The notes under the pieces: model-generated
What the model saw: the letters and a program-made list of their open reading frames with translations, nothing else
What the model was told of the DNA's origin: nothing
Database searches by the model: none
Shown: positions 23,501 through 35,615 of the stretch, piece after piece
Layout of the letters: the number at the start of each line of letters is the position of its first letter
Numbering within the stretch: position 1 is the first letter of the stretch
From: Beaufortia kweichowensis
Lineage: Eukaryota; Chordata; Actinopteri; Cypriniformes; Gastromyzontidae
Direction of reading: 5' to 3'
Length of the DNA: 64,000 nucleotides
Assembly: GCA_019155185.1 (NCBI GenBank)
Contig: CM032813.1
Location: 5,873,001-5,937,000 of the forward strand
Translations under genes and position numbers: made by a program

Positions 23501-26500
23501 TGTTACAAAATTAAAAACGTTACGAATTTGTTTAAACTTCTTTCATAAAAACCCTGCAACAACATTAAAGGATAATATAGATATATATTAAATGTACATT
23601 TATATCTGACATTTATTATTATTACATTTATTATTTATTTATTATGTATTATATACTTTTTTGTGGTGGGTCCAGTAAAAATGCTTTCAGGGCAAGTAAA
23701 AATCTACTGCAGAAAAATCTTACTTCTGAGACCTTCTCGCCTTACAATGGTACACTGGAATGTATTCTCTGTCTATAAGCGTCGATGATGTGTTTTCCCA
23801 GGACTCAGATCAGGTCAGGTTAGCATTCTGACAATGACTGGACCTCAAAACTCCCAGATGGATTCTTGAAATGTTTATGGAGGTCAGGTTTTCAATCCTT
23901 CCAGACACGTTACAAATTCCCCTTCACTGCATTCGTTCACCTCTACCTTCAGCTGAGGACTTTCATCTTCTAAAACGCATCGTTTGTTTTTTATTTTCTA
24001 CATCGGAATAAAAGATGAGGAAGCCGTCCGAGTGTTTTACTCATCGTTCAAACTGTCACTTGTCAAATTTATTCCTCAGATAAGGCTGTGCTTTTCTACC
24101 TAAACCTGTTTTTTCCTGTGTCACCTTTGTTTCTCACATGCAAAACAAGTTAATAGATTCTTAATGGAAAAATTCTGCCCGGAGACCGGTATCCCATCTG
24201 TATTTTAATTGCCATAGAAAGTAGAGGCAGAGATGAAGTATAGCTTTTGTGTGTGAGGATAAAACACAGGCACTTACCTGCATCTTTGGCCCATCTAAGA
24301 ATAGAGGTGACCTCGTTCCCCTGAGTGGTGTTACATTGGGATCTCACAGCTGCTGCGCTCACTCCAACCGTGCCCTCGTTGGCCTTGACACCGCACATGA
24401 ATGCCGTGGCAGTGCCCGCGCTGTCTGGTACCTGAGCATTGGTGTTATATGTCTGAGAAAACAAAAAGAGAATGATCATTTATGTCATCAAACTACAAGA
24501 CAATAATCTTTTACAATCCAGTTAATCATTTTTTTCTAATGCTTTACATATCAGTCAAATGTTTAACTATCCAAAACTGTGGTTGCTAGAGGAATCAAAC
24601 TATGTTTTGAATCTGTTCCCTGCAGCTCTGGGTAAGCTGTTGTGCGGATGCATGGATTATAGACACAAAAGAACGGCATGATGGGATTACGGCATGTGGG
24701 ATGTACCTTAGAGAGGGCGACGTAGGGAAATTTGTCCATCTCCAGCTGAGTTTCCTCACCGCTCTGGCCATTCAGTTGACCTTTCAGAATGCGTGCAGCG
24801 GTCACTGTGGGAACACCCATACCTACAGAACACACAACACAAGAGTGTTGTGTTGAAAATTGTGTATTTAAAGATGTGACAGTCATTAGTAATGGCCTGT
24901 CTGTTCCACCAAAACGCAAAGGTGCTTGAGAAAGTTTGTATATTTGCCAAATTATATTACATTTTTAAAACTCACAAATAAAGCTAATCAGAAATATTCA
25001 ATAAAATGATCACCTTTTAAATCCTGCAGACAAATCTGGAAATTACATTTTCTTTCTCCAAGATAGCAATGGGATTAAATCATTAAATCTCATATTTGGT
25101 TATATTTATTAATATTTTATATTAATTTTTTATTATAATCTTTATAATTTAAAACTCATATTGTATGTGAACAATTGACAATTTTGTGTCTATTATATTT
25201 CTCAAAAAAAGGAAAAACACCTGAGACAAAGTTATATTTTTTATAAGGAAAATCTGTCATATTCTGAAATGTTTTGAAAATGACATCTGTCATTTTAACA
25301 TGAAATTAAATCCTAAATTGTGTTTTGAATTCTGTGATGAAATGACCACCTGTCACATGTAATGTGCTGACATAACCTAACAGAGTTTCACGAGTTCGCC
25401 TTTACAGATAATAAGCAAGCGTAATAGTTTTGCGTATTTGGCGTGCTGTCCGGGGGAGGGCCCCGAGCTCGGCAGTTCTTCCCGGAGCGCTCCCCCTGTC
25501 CGGGGAGGGCTCTGAGCTCGGTGCTTGCCCGAACCCAGAGCGCTGCCCCCCCACGGAGGGTAACGTTGAGGCGTAGGGGTGGAGGAGGGATGCCGAAACG
25601 CTAGAGAGAATGAAGGTAAGGCTGCTCGATTATTTTATAGAGGTTCTCTCTTGCGCTGAAAGGGCAGACGCTGTGATTACTAATGATGAATTGGCCGGTT
25701 CAATTATCTGTGCGTGCTCCTCCCGAAATTAGTTAATCAAACTTCACTTATGCCCTGTTTCAAAAGAAGTAGGAAGAAGTAGAAGTAGGTTTGGAAGAAA
25801 ATTGCTCAAGCAAAATCATATTTAAAAAGCGAAAGAGTTCACATTGCATTCTGTATTACAAACTTTTCAAATAAATAGGTAGCCTACATGAACCAACAGG
25901 TCCCAATTTTACTTATTTATTGCTTCTAGATAAATCTTCCTTTCAATGGCAGTTGTTAATCCACTGGCTAAATTGTGACTTCATAACATGTATTTTTGGT
26001 ATTTGTTAGACTGGCGTTTCAAACCATCACAGCTTTATTCGCTGTGGCCAGCCCAGACTCTGTTGACTCTCTTATCATGTCTATGCTGAAACCCTTAGAG
26101 ATCCAACTCTGCCATGACCTACCATCACCAAGAAAGAAAATAAGATTCTTAGCAACGTTCTTGTTGAGCAGTTGGAGGTTCAAGGCATTTCTTAGGGTGC
26201 GCTGAGCCCATACATTCCAGAAATCAGGGTTCTTCTCCTGCTCTGCATGGCATAAGAAAACACAATTACACTTTTGTTCACAGATGATGACACCAAGAGT
26301 GCTCTTAGTAACTAAGATAATGATGACCTTAAACCAAAGGTCTCCATTTAGAGATTATAAGCATGTTATCACTCTCTGAAACTATAGTAATACAGCAAAA
26401 CAGCATCAGTGAATCACTACAATAGCAACAAATTTCTCTGTTAATGCAAGTCTTTCTAAAACCTCATAATCTTCTTAAACTCACAATCAAAACAAATACA

Positions 26501-26842
26501 CTTATCTGAGGTCACCTGACCCAAAGATTTAATCTTCTTATGAATGCTAACGTTGATTTAAAAGGAGTTTTATTAGTAGCAAGGATAATAAAAAGAGGGC
26601 TATTAACCCTTTAGTGTTCTGAGATGTTATACTATTTATTTTTGAAGCTCAAATCCATATTTTATCCAAATTAAATCTTTGCCTAAGCAAACACTTATGT
26701 CTCCAAGCATACTGAAAAAATTCTTGTGCCCGCTGAAATGATACAAAAAGCTTATTAATGTAATAAAGTGCATAAACTGACCTGGAAACCCCAAGCCTTC
26801 CCACACCAGGCAACCGAGGAAAAGGAGTATCGCCACCTTCAT
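20506..26842 (-). CDS. alpl: Alkaline phosphatase, tissue-nonspecific (complete, 11 coding exons)
   Basis: GPI-anchored ectoenzyme that hydrolyses phosphomonoesters (pyrophosphate, pyridoxal phosphate) and supports mineralisation. Coding exons in transcript order: 26842-26782, 26242-26123, 24822-24707, 24452-24278, 23147-22972, 22473-22333, 21959-21890, 21798-21664, 21471-21280, 21185-21066 and 20774-20506. The sum is 1575 nt, or 524 residues, equal to human TNAP. Residues 1-18 or so are a signal peptide (MKVAILLFLGCLVW). Metal and catalytic motifs are intact: GDG (Asp60), VPDSAGTATA with nucleophile Ser110, EGGRIDHGHHEGK, VVTADHSH and THGGEDV. The C-terminus ends in a hydrophobic GPI-anchor signal (SPVLLVFLTVTRFLC). 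Exon sizes largely match mammalian ALPL. All introns are GT-AG. The ATG exon carries 43 nt of 5' UTR up to its acceptor at 26885. Confidence 0.97.
22610..22930 (-). repeat. AT-rich dispersed repeat in alpl intron (relative of 59485-59760)
   Basis: The reverse complement of 'tttgtccacaatcataatcgtaacatg' resembles 'cacgattattgtgggcaaatgaa' at 59497-59520. Both are followed by 'tatcg..atacag' AT-rich sequence. The family is likely an old dispersed element. Confidence 0.4.
25436..25570. repeat. GC-rich imperfect tandem duplication in alpl intron
   Basis: Two units of about 55-60 bp (ctgtccgggg.agggc..gagctcgg...gagcgct.cccc) lie head to tail at about 25446-25497 and 25497-25552 inside AT-rich intron sequence. 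The CpG-dense composition is foreign to the neighbourhood. It is a possible mobile-element fragment or a regulatory CpG islet. Confidence 0.55.
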
Positions 26843-26885
26843 TGTGTTGTCTCTCTGCAGGACAACAGTCAGACGCCTCTAAAAT

Positions 26886-29800
26886 CTGCAATGAGAAAAG
26901 CTGTAACATTTAGCATCCTTTTTTATTATAGTTAAGGAAGTAGTGTGTAACTTTATCAATGTTAAAATACTATTATCTTTATGCATTTTTCCCCTCCAAT
27001 GCTTCATCTCCCATAGTAAGAGCATTGCAGGGATAAAGGGTGTGGAAAAAACACTAATTCGTCATACTATTCAGGGAATTTCTATATGAAGCTCACGCCA
27101 TAATTGCCACTATTGTCCTCCCTTCCAAGTGGCCTTCAAAGGCACAGTGTATACCATTTGAAACACACCAATTACTCTCATCTTCCTACGCAAAAGCAAT
27201 TGAAAAAATAACATTTCATCACCATAAATCAGTTGGTGTCACATATGCACTTTGCACACTAATCCAAGCAGCTAACTACCAGTTCACACCTGAAAACGTG
27301 TTTCGACTGCACTAGTATTTAAGAACCATCTTTTTACTCTTTAGTCAAGGTCACTTTAATGGGATTGGGTGCCGCTGCACACGCTGCTTTAATAGACATG
27401 ACAAAGCTGATTAACTGGACACTTCTGTTCACCGGCATAGACCGCAAGGTTTTTACTTCGCACACACATCTCCTATTCTTGCTTTACATTTTTTTAATAT
27501 GATCTTTAGTTATTGTGCAAAAAGCATCAGTCAGCATCTGAACCATGTGCTTGATCCATCTATGCATGACTTTCTCTTGGAGCTTTGAGTTTTTGCATTT
27601 GCAAAACTGGATAAAGGACATTGTGCTGGTGGTACTGTACCAAAATATTCAAATCTAATTAAACACTTGAGTAAATGCACAGATACAGTGTTTTATCACG
27701 GCTGGTACTTCCCATGCAATTTAAGTGTGAAATCTACCCACAGAAAAGGAAAATGACAAATAGGATATCCAAGATTTCTCCAAGATAGCAATAGAGAACA
27801 CATTGAGACTCTTTTTTTTTTCCCAGATTTTTTTCTTGAGAAAATCACCCCAGTAGGTTCAAAGGTTTTAAATTTGCCAACATACCAAAGTCTGCAAACA
27901 AAAGTTACTCATTGTAATACAAACTCTAACATTTTTCAATAAATTCATCCAAGATCAAACTATCCAATTAATACACATTTATCATACACCACTGATAGTT
28001 AAATGACCACAACTAAAAACTTTAAGTTTTGTGAGCTCTCAAGGCAGTAAAATTTCCCCACTTGCTTTTTATTTGCATTTTATGTTTAATCTAATCTAAG
28101 GTGCTTATTCTAAAGACAAACAGCCTGAGGCTAAATTCAAGATCTGCTTTGACATTGAGACGTTTACCATGACTTGAGGCTCAGTCGAAAGCTCCGTCAA
28201 AAATTCAGTGGAGCTCCAACTGGCAGTATTCTTGAAGCTATTCTGCAGGTAAAGAAACACAGCAGTGCCAAAACACAAAGGAAAAGCAAACCGGAGAAGA
28301 AAGCTGTCAACAAAACCCAAACTCCCTCTCGATGCATGGCATCAGAATGCAGCTATGTCCGTTTCTAAGGAAAGGAAATGCATTCAAAACAGAAACACGG
28401 ATAACCAGAAGCACACCGGAGCTGTTCATAGCCAAACTACAACAGAGACCTATTTCCTGGGCAGGATGTACATGCTCTGAAGAATTAGGATTGAGATTAC
28501 TAATAATCTTTGGTCACACCCTCGTTAAAAGAGACAGACTTCATATTCATATATAAGACACTACTAGGTTGAAATCCCCGAAAACCCATGTAAAGCTTGT
28601 TGCTTTTAGTTATATTTAGAGTGATCAGTGGCACAGAATTGACACTTTTTACCATTTACACAAAAAGTAGGGTGAATACAGGCTGATTTTTTGCTATTCA
28701 TCTGAGTTTATACTGCATTCACACAATTTAAAATGATCAAGAGCAATGGCTTCTGAAGGACATGTAGTATTCTCTCCACTCTGGAGTGATATCCTGTTTT
28801 TACACAAGAAATCTTTTATGTTGCATTCCCTGTGAAATCAAAGGCTGTGCTATATTGTGGACAGACTTTTAGCGTTCTTAGAGACAGGACTATTAGATAT
28901 TAACATTGGGAGTGACATGTTCCTCACGTATTTTATGCTCAAGTCATGCTGACAAAATTATATGTTTTGCATCTTTTAAGGATACCACTTGTGTTCGGCT
29001 AACATGATACAAAATCAAGTTCAGTTAGTCTCTCTGAACAACAAAACCATTATAAAGAAGAGATTACCAAAGCACTCAGAAAATGTAGAAAGAAAACTTC
29101 ATCTTATTATCCTTGCAGTACCCTGCTGTTTAATTTTCTTTTCTCCCACACATATTAACATTTAGTGTTTGTGTTGTTTGTATGAAAGAAAGACCAAAGC
29201 AAAAAGATGCTTGAAGAGAGGTGTAATTTTAGAGCCCAATGCCAATAAACCACTTTGAATTTAAACGGAAAGAGTAAATAAGTGAGATAAAAACTCTCTG
29301 AATGTCTTACTGTCCAAAACTTCCTATAGTGCATAACTTTAGTGTAAAACCTGTTAGTTTAGTTCTTCCCGTGTTTGGTTTATGAAGGATTCATTCAAAC
29401 AAACCAAGGAGTCTTATACTATACAGAGAAACAAACGTTAATTTTCAACGACTTGTAACTTGTATGTGAAATTTAAAGACGACTTCTCTCTAGTCAGCAG
29501 TTTATTTTAGTTATGCAAACATTTTACTATAATATTATGCAGTTATGCAGGTACACTTCAAGCACACACCCTGTGTTTGCTCATCCTGTTTGCTGAGAAC
29601 AATAAATACTTGTTGTTTATTACAGCATGACATCATAATCACACGTGCTGTTATTCACTGGCTTTTCCAAACTTTCACAATATTATTATATGAGACCTTT
29701 CTTTTTCTTATACACTATCTCTCTCCCGCTTTTTGTCCCTGATAAATAATTTATTGTAAACGATTTTATTGTCTGCTGATTCTACATGCATATATACCAT

Positions 29801-30262
29801 ACAGTAGTACATACATACACAATGTATACATTATATACTTAAAGTTCAGTACCTCATAAATGCAGTTTTACAATCAGTTGCAATGTTTATTTTGCATGTT
29901 AATAATGTATATCATGCAAAAAATGCGCTTCTCTTCTCAATTACAGACGATTTAAGACAACGGGGCTTCAAAAGATCAAAGAAGCATCAACATTATTGCA
30001 GTCTTTGTTTTATAAAGTTGGTCGCGTGTGTTCCGTTATTCGGAGAAAAAGCAGAGATTACAGTAAACCATGTGAAACTTGTTGGACTGCAGTGACTAAA
30101 AAAGCGCATATGTGATAACGACACAATAACTCTTCAACTCTTTCAGGTCTTGCCATTAAAACTCCAGTCACATGATGGGGTGTATGAACAGAAGCATTCT
30201 TGGAGCCCCTCTATCCAGAACACCCCAGACAAAGACACCAGAAGTGAGAATAAAGCACTTAC
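26886..30262 (-). other. alpl first intron
   Basis: Intron of 3.4 kb between the non-coding first exon (donor revcomp acttac at 30257-30262) and the ATG exon (acceptor cattgcag before 26885). Small open frames around 28105-28556 and 29545-30344 show no family motif. No repeats with clear ends are seen. Confidence 0.6.
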
Positions 30263-30331
30263 CCCTATGCGATGTGAACGATCCAATACGAGCTCAGATT
30301 CACGTGTGGTTTTCTCGTTGAGCTTTTATAA
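30263..30331 (-). promoter_or_regulatory. alpl promoter and non-coding first exon
   Basis: On the - strand a TATA box TTATAAAAG occupies 30331-30323, giving a start site near 30298. The short first exon ends at 30263 just before GTAAGT. This matches the vertebrate ALPL layout of an untranslated exon 1 far from the ATG. A GA-rich tract (30357-30390 on the + strand) lies just upstream. Confidence 0.65.
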
Positions 30332-30399
30332 CGGTATAGCATGAGCCAGCCCAGATGAGAGAGAGAGGAGAGACAGAGAGAGAGGGAAACAAGCGACCC

Positions 30400-31540
30400 C
30401 CGGTTCATAGCCCACTATTGCTATTTGAAGCGAGAGCTCCTCCTATTGATAGAAGTCGTTTGAGTCCCATCCTATACATAGAGTTTTGTCGTATACGAAG
30501 AGATTTGTGGGGTTAGAAATATTTATTTATTTATTTATTAATGAATGCTTCTGTCGCAGACTTTGTAAATGTTATTAATTATACCAGAACGCCAAAAAAG
30601 AGATGAGTAAACATTTCCTTCCTCCTAAACACAGTTTATCAAATGCATAGTTTCGCAATTACATTTATCTGTAGCAACAAAAAATTAATAAGAACTAGGA
30701 ATTAATAAGAACAACAAATCAGAAAATTACTACATTTGCTAAGATACTGGGAAATGTGCGAAAACAAGCAATTAAAAATAAATACAAAAACACAAGTCTA
30801 CATAGCGTATGTGTAACAGATTCTCATGTGTCTTATTTCCTAAAACACATTATAAGTGTTGCCCTAAAGGCAACAAAGTCAGTGTGTAAGTGTAAGTGAT
30901 TAAAAACAAGGTTGTAAAATACGGTTCGCACATTCAAATTGAAAAAAAAAATTTGAATTGTTTACGTGTTGGTAATGTGTATGAGCGCTAGCTGTGTATT
31001 TCTACCCCCAACACGTCCTTGTCTTTGCTTTTAACCTTCTGACCCTGCCAACAGATTTGCATCATTGACATTCAGATCAGCTTGCCCGCAAGATGTCACT
31101 ATAAACTCACCAATGCGCTCGATGGCCCATCAGACAACAATCTGCCTTATCTAAAGTGTAACGACTGCTAATGGGCCATTGACCTGCTTTGGGCATTTTG
31201 CCATCTGATTTGCAACTGTGAAAAGTAGCCTAATAATAATCCTAAATTAAACCTGTTAATCCTTTTTACATCACTTCTGCGTTGAAATATTTTAAAGTTG
31301 ACATCATATTTTACGTGATTAGTGACAGGCCCCACAACAATCACGACTAACAAACAAAATAGCTATATTTTTAAGATTAGACTCGCTTTCATATACAATC
31401 TATATGTACAGACGAGCCTTTGAGCCTATCCGATGAAATGTCTACAAAACACGAAGGTATCTGTAAACAACCACGCTGACTGCGTGATACATGCGCTATC
31501 AGTGCTGCGGTGCGCCATTTTCAAAGACCCACCCACAGCT
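30400..31540. other. Intergenic region between alpl and ece1 promoters
   Basis: The two genes are divergently transcribed and their outer promoters are about 1.3 kb apart. No exon or repeat with clear ends is seen. A possible shared regulatory interval, by position only. Confidence 0.4.
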
Positions 31541-31549
31541 GAACTACAA

Positions 31550-31791
31550 TTGGTCAGAAGTTGAGCGTGGACTCCACCCTCAAAATGTGATTGGCTGACA
31601 AAAGTTACTATTATAACCCGATGGCATCTCGCAGTAACACAGTTCTCGCACACGAGTTCAAGACGCGATACTGTCTTAAGTCAACATGCAGGCGATTTAT
31701 CACGAATTAAATGCAAACATATGTAAATAGAAATTAAACTACATCAGAAATTGGAAGTTGCCTAAAAAAAGAGAGGCCAACAAAACTAATG
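31550..31791 (+). promoter_or_regulatory. ece1: ece1 upstream promoter and ECE-1c-type first exon
   Basis: Two ATTGG (inverted CCAAT) motifs at about 31549 and 31590 are followed by a TATA-like TTATAAC at 31611-31617, so transcription should start near 31640. The exon ends in ATG (31789-31791) directly followed by GTAAGA. Splicing to the acceptor tttcag at 35657, whose exon begins ATGTCTACTTAC, gives Met-Met-Ser-Thr-Tyr-Lys, exactly the start of mammalian isoform ECE-1c. The leader contains a short upstream open frame (31686-31730, 14 codons plus stop) that may dampen translation. Confidence 0.65.
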
Positions 31792-32739
31792 GTAAGAAAT
31801 TCAACTTTATTCCAAGCTTGTCAAAACAACCCACTTGTCTATGTTTGTTAGCACACAGTTGAACCAGCCAAAGAAACACTGTAAATAACGCAGCATGCGT
31901 AAGAAATTACTTACAGTGGGTATAAACGCGACTCTATATTTGTCAGTACATGTCTTTGTTTACTAACAGTTTATGGTACTTATAAAATGAGCTTCAATTT
32001 GTAAATCAATCTAAATGTGCAACTAACACATAAATGTAGAGATATGGTTTTGTGCCGTCACAATTTGTATGGAGGATACATGTTGCTAATGGTCACGGTT
32101 ATATTTGTTGTATTGCTTTGTCACTAGTCTGTATAGCTGTTATGGATTCTGATGTGCTGCATTGGTTTGAACAGAAGTTACTTATTACCTACAATTCATC
32201 ATGAGTGTTTCACTTTGGCAACAAAGTCGCAGTTGTACATGCTGACAGTAAACAGGCTTCCTTGTGACTTCTTCAGTTATGCATTTTTATCTCCAGTCAG
32301 TGTATTTGTAGAGAGAACTTTACAGTGAGGATCTCTGATGTCAGAAGTTGTGACCTTTCTTATTATCACAAGACTTGATGTTGTCATATGTCCAGAGCAA
32401 AGCGCAGCGTGCTCTTGGTCTTCTGCATATCTCCATCATTTCATTTTTATTTCGGGTGTGATATTAAATGTAGATTCTGTTCATACCTTTACATGTTTAG
32501 GTGACATTTAAAACATGCGTGGTGGGCTAGTTTGTGTGACAGTATATCATGGAACTGGAAGTGCAATTATTTAGCAATTATTCATCACTTTGACCGTGTC
32601 ATTAGCTTCTGAAAGTATTCATGTGAAATCTTTACTTTATCAAATTGTTACTTCTACAGCACCAAAATCTAACCCTGATCCCTAATGCTCAGATTACATT
32701 TTTTTATATTAGGTTAGTTATCTGTTTATTTATCGTCTA

Positions 32740-32823
32740 TGCTGCTTATCCCTATTGGGGTCATGGAAAGTGCTGGAGCCAATGCAGGGAAACACCGTGG
32801 ACAGGTGTCCAGTCCATCAGGGG
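32740..32823 (+). repeat. Fragment of a common fish dispersed repeat
   Basis: 'tgctgcttatccctattggggtcatgg' followed by 'gtgctggagcc', 'gggaaacaccgtggacaggtgtccagtccatc' and 'agggg' resembles the 3' part of a widespread fish retroelement-type repeat. Its boundaries are indistinct. Confidence 0.4.
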
Positions 32824-34667
32824 CTTTGGTAATTATGTAGTTTATATAAGTATATGGAGGAAATGTGTGTATATAAGGTGATGTGGCTGGTTAGCATTTC
32901 TTTAAAGTTATAAACACAGCTGTTGCCTTTTAGTTCATTTTAAACAATTCAATGCAAAAGGAAGGTATAGATGTCATAAAGTATGTCCTGCATGTCACAC
33001 TACAGCACATGTCAACGTGCCAGAAGTATTTGATGTCACTAACAGAATGCTGTGTACTTTCTCTCACACACACACACGCTCAGTCATACCCACACAAATA
33101 GTGCTCATACACACACTGACAAATTCTTTAGTCATACCAGAGAAATGCTTTCGTGCTAAAAACAATTGAATGGTTCACAGGAGCAGTGGCACATTTCTGA
33201 CTCATAGCTGTGGTTTACTGCCATGCTGAACGACAGCAATTGAGATTCGGCCCAGGAATCTTGGCATGTTTTGTATTCTGTCTGTAACGCTGTGCTGGGA
33301 CCAACTTCCCTCTTTCCAAACCACACTGAATCATGAGCATGGGAAATGCAGGATTATATTTTTTTTAGCTTTAACCAAATGCTAAAGCTATGGAAAGACT
33401 GTGAATCCATCCTCACTGATAGCATCATCGTTCAGACTATTCAGTACACCTGCGCTGTGTTTCGATTTGTGGTAGCCAGATGATGGAACCGTCCCACCTG
33501 CCAATGCTCCAGACAGGATACAGGCGGGTCTCAGAGCCAGGATTTAAAACCTCCAGCCAAACATTCAGTGAGTCATGCCATTGGAAAGCAATGTAAAGGG
33601 AAGAGTCATTGGCGGCTGCTGACATGTTGGTGGAAAAAGAGTTTTTGCTGCTACAGGGCTGCACATCTGCTGGGGGAAACCTGCCTGGGAAGTGTCAACA
33701 TGAGCGTCTGTCTTTGGATGCAGAGCGTGTGAATGTGACAAATGTGTATAAATATTTGAGGCACTTAATAGGGTACAAATTTGTAGTGCTGGGAGCATTC
33801 ATCAAACTCAACCATTCAACCCTGTTAAGTCATTGTAATTGTAAAAAGTCATTGGCCCCAAACTAAGATATACTGACTAAAAGCATTATTTATAACTTTA
33901 AAAAACATATATTTTTATGATTATTGCAAAACAAAAAAATAACAATGATTGTACAAATCAGTGTTTTAATTGTATTTAGACATGTGCCAACTTTTGGTAA
34001 CAGGTAACAAAATTTAAGAAGGTTTTTAGAAGATTAACAAGGTTTAGAAAATAAACAGCAAATTGTTTTGTAAGTTAAGCACCTGTTAACCAACTGTTTT
34101 TAATTTATGATTCAGGCCATATTTTGTACTCTTCATTTATTTGAGAAATGCATTTTAAGGGCAGCCGGTTAAACAAAAGCCGTGAGTGAGTTTTTGTTAC
34201 GTGAATCTTATGCTGGGATTGCATGACTTGTTTCTTGCAAGACAGGCTATGACATAGATGTAAGACAAAATTAAAGCTTTTATCTTCCTCTAAAATATTA
34301 AAGTGACGTGCAAACTGTGAGTTGCATAGCCTTCAAAAACCACCACAAAATAGGTCCAGAATTCCACATATTCTCTAAATGGCAAAAAGACGTGTGCTTC
34401 CTGTGGAATTGGAAGAAACGTATCCCTTTCTGTCAATACTTCCCTTATCTGTTACTTTTCCTCTCTGTTGGGTCATCAAATAGCTTTACCCCTTTGAGGT
34501 CGTGAGAAGTGAATCTAGCTAGACAATTTTGTACAGTAGGCTGTAGTGTTCAGTGCTGGGTGTGAATCTGTTTGGGTTGGTCGTGTAATAGATATTTTTT
34601 CACATTTTATGGTGTATGAATAAGGATTTAAACAGTGTTGTATGTGTGGGCCAATTACATATATTTT

Positions 34668-34673
<6 letters not shown>

Positions 34674-34713
<40 letters not shown>

Positions 34714-34774
34714 CACACACACGTACACACACACGTACACATATACATATATACATATACATATACATATTTAC

Positions 34775-34819
<45 letters not shown>

Positions 34820-34837
34820 CATACATACATACATACA

Positions 34838-34893
<56 letters not shown>
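34674..34893. repeat. Compound microsatellite: (TG)n, (AC)n, (TA)n, (CATA)n, (TA)n
   Basis: (TG)n at 34674-34710 is followed by interrupted (AC)n and TACATA stretches, an (AT)n tract to about 34814, about 13 copies of CATA (34815-34866) and a final (TA)n to 34893. TG followed by CA and long TA runs can form hairpins, cruciforms and Z-DNA. It lies 0.7 kb upstream of the inner ece1 start. The long frames through it on both strands are repeat artefacts. Confidence 0.97.
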
Positions 34894-34896
<3 letters not shown>

Positions 34897-35615
34897 GGGG
34901 TTCAGATGGTAGCAGCAATAACTGACTGTCATATAGGGAGACTGTACTGAGACTGTAAGCAACTGAGGAACATGTGCAAGGCGTGGCCTTATAGATAAAT
35001 CCCGCCCCCTGGTCAGGACCTTTCTTTTGGTAGCACTGAGAAGGGTGGGAACTTACCTCTAGCAGTTCCCTCCCAGTTCTAAATGAAACCACACTCTGGA
35101 ATGCACACATTCCCTCTCTCTCTTACATGAGTATACTCGCACACCCTCACCGACGTATGTTGATCGAGTCCTCTCTCCTTCCTGTTTTTCACAAGTTCCT
35201 GACTTTTACTGACGCTATTGTCGCAGACGGGAAAACTCCCAGGGATCCCTTGTTCAGGAATTCGAGCTAGGAAGGCTGGTCTTGCGTGAGTCGAGAAGAG
35301 AGCGTAGACATCTCCTAACATATGTTTGTTTTGAAAACAAAGCTGACCATGCTTAGAAGCTTATTTCCTAGGTCTAGCTGACATTAGGGGGTTGGAAATT
35401 TGGCCTGTGTGGGGGTAAGAGCAGGGGGTGGGGAGAAACTCCATTCACACAGAGCACCCTTACAGGCTGGGCTGAGCGCTTCCTCTAGTCATCAGAGACA
35501 ACAGAATCTTCACAGACTTGTCCTGATGGATCCCAAAAAGATAAACATTCCCAGGATTCTCAGGAACTGCTGAAACGCTTGCAAAGACTCCCAGTGGAGG
35601 AGGTTTCACTTTGTA

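Noticed and set aside
34515..35110. Long open frames rich in Tyr/Ile/Val/Cys or Thr/His around 34.5-35.1 kb
   Set aside because: They are translations of the TG/CA/TA/CATA microsatellite, open on both strands only because the repeat lacks stop codons.
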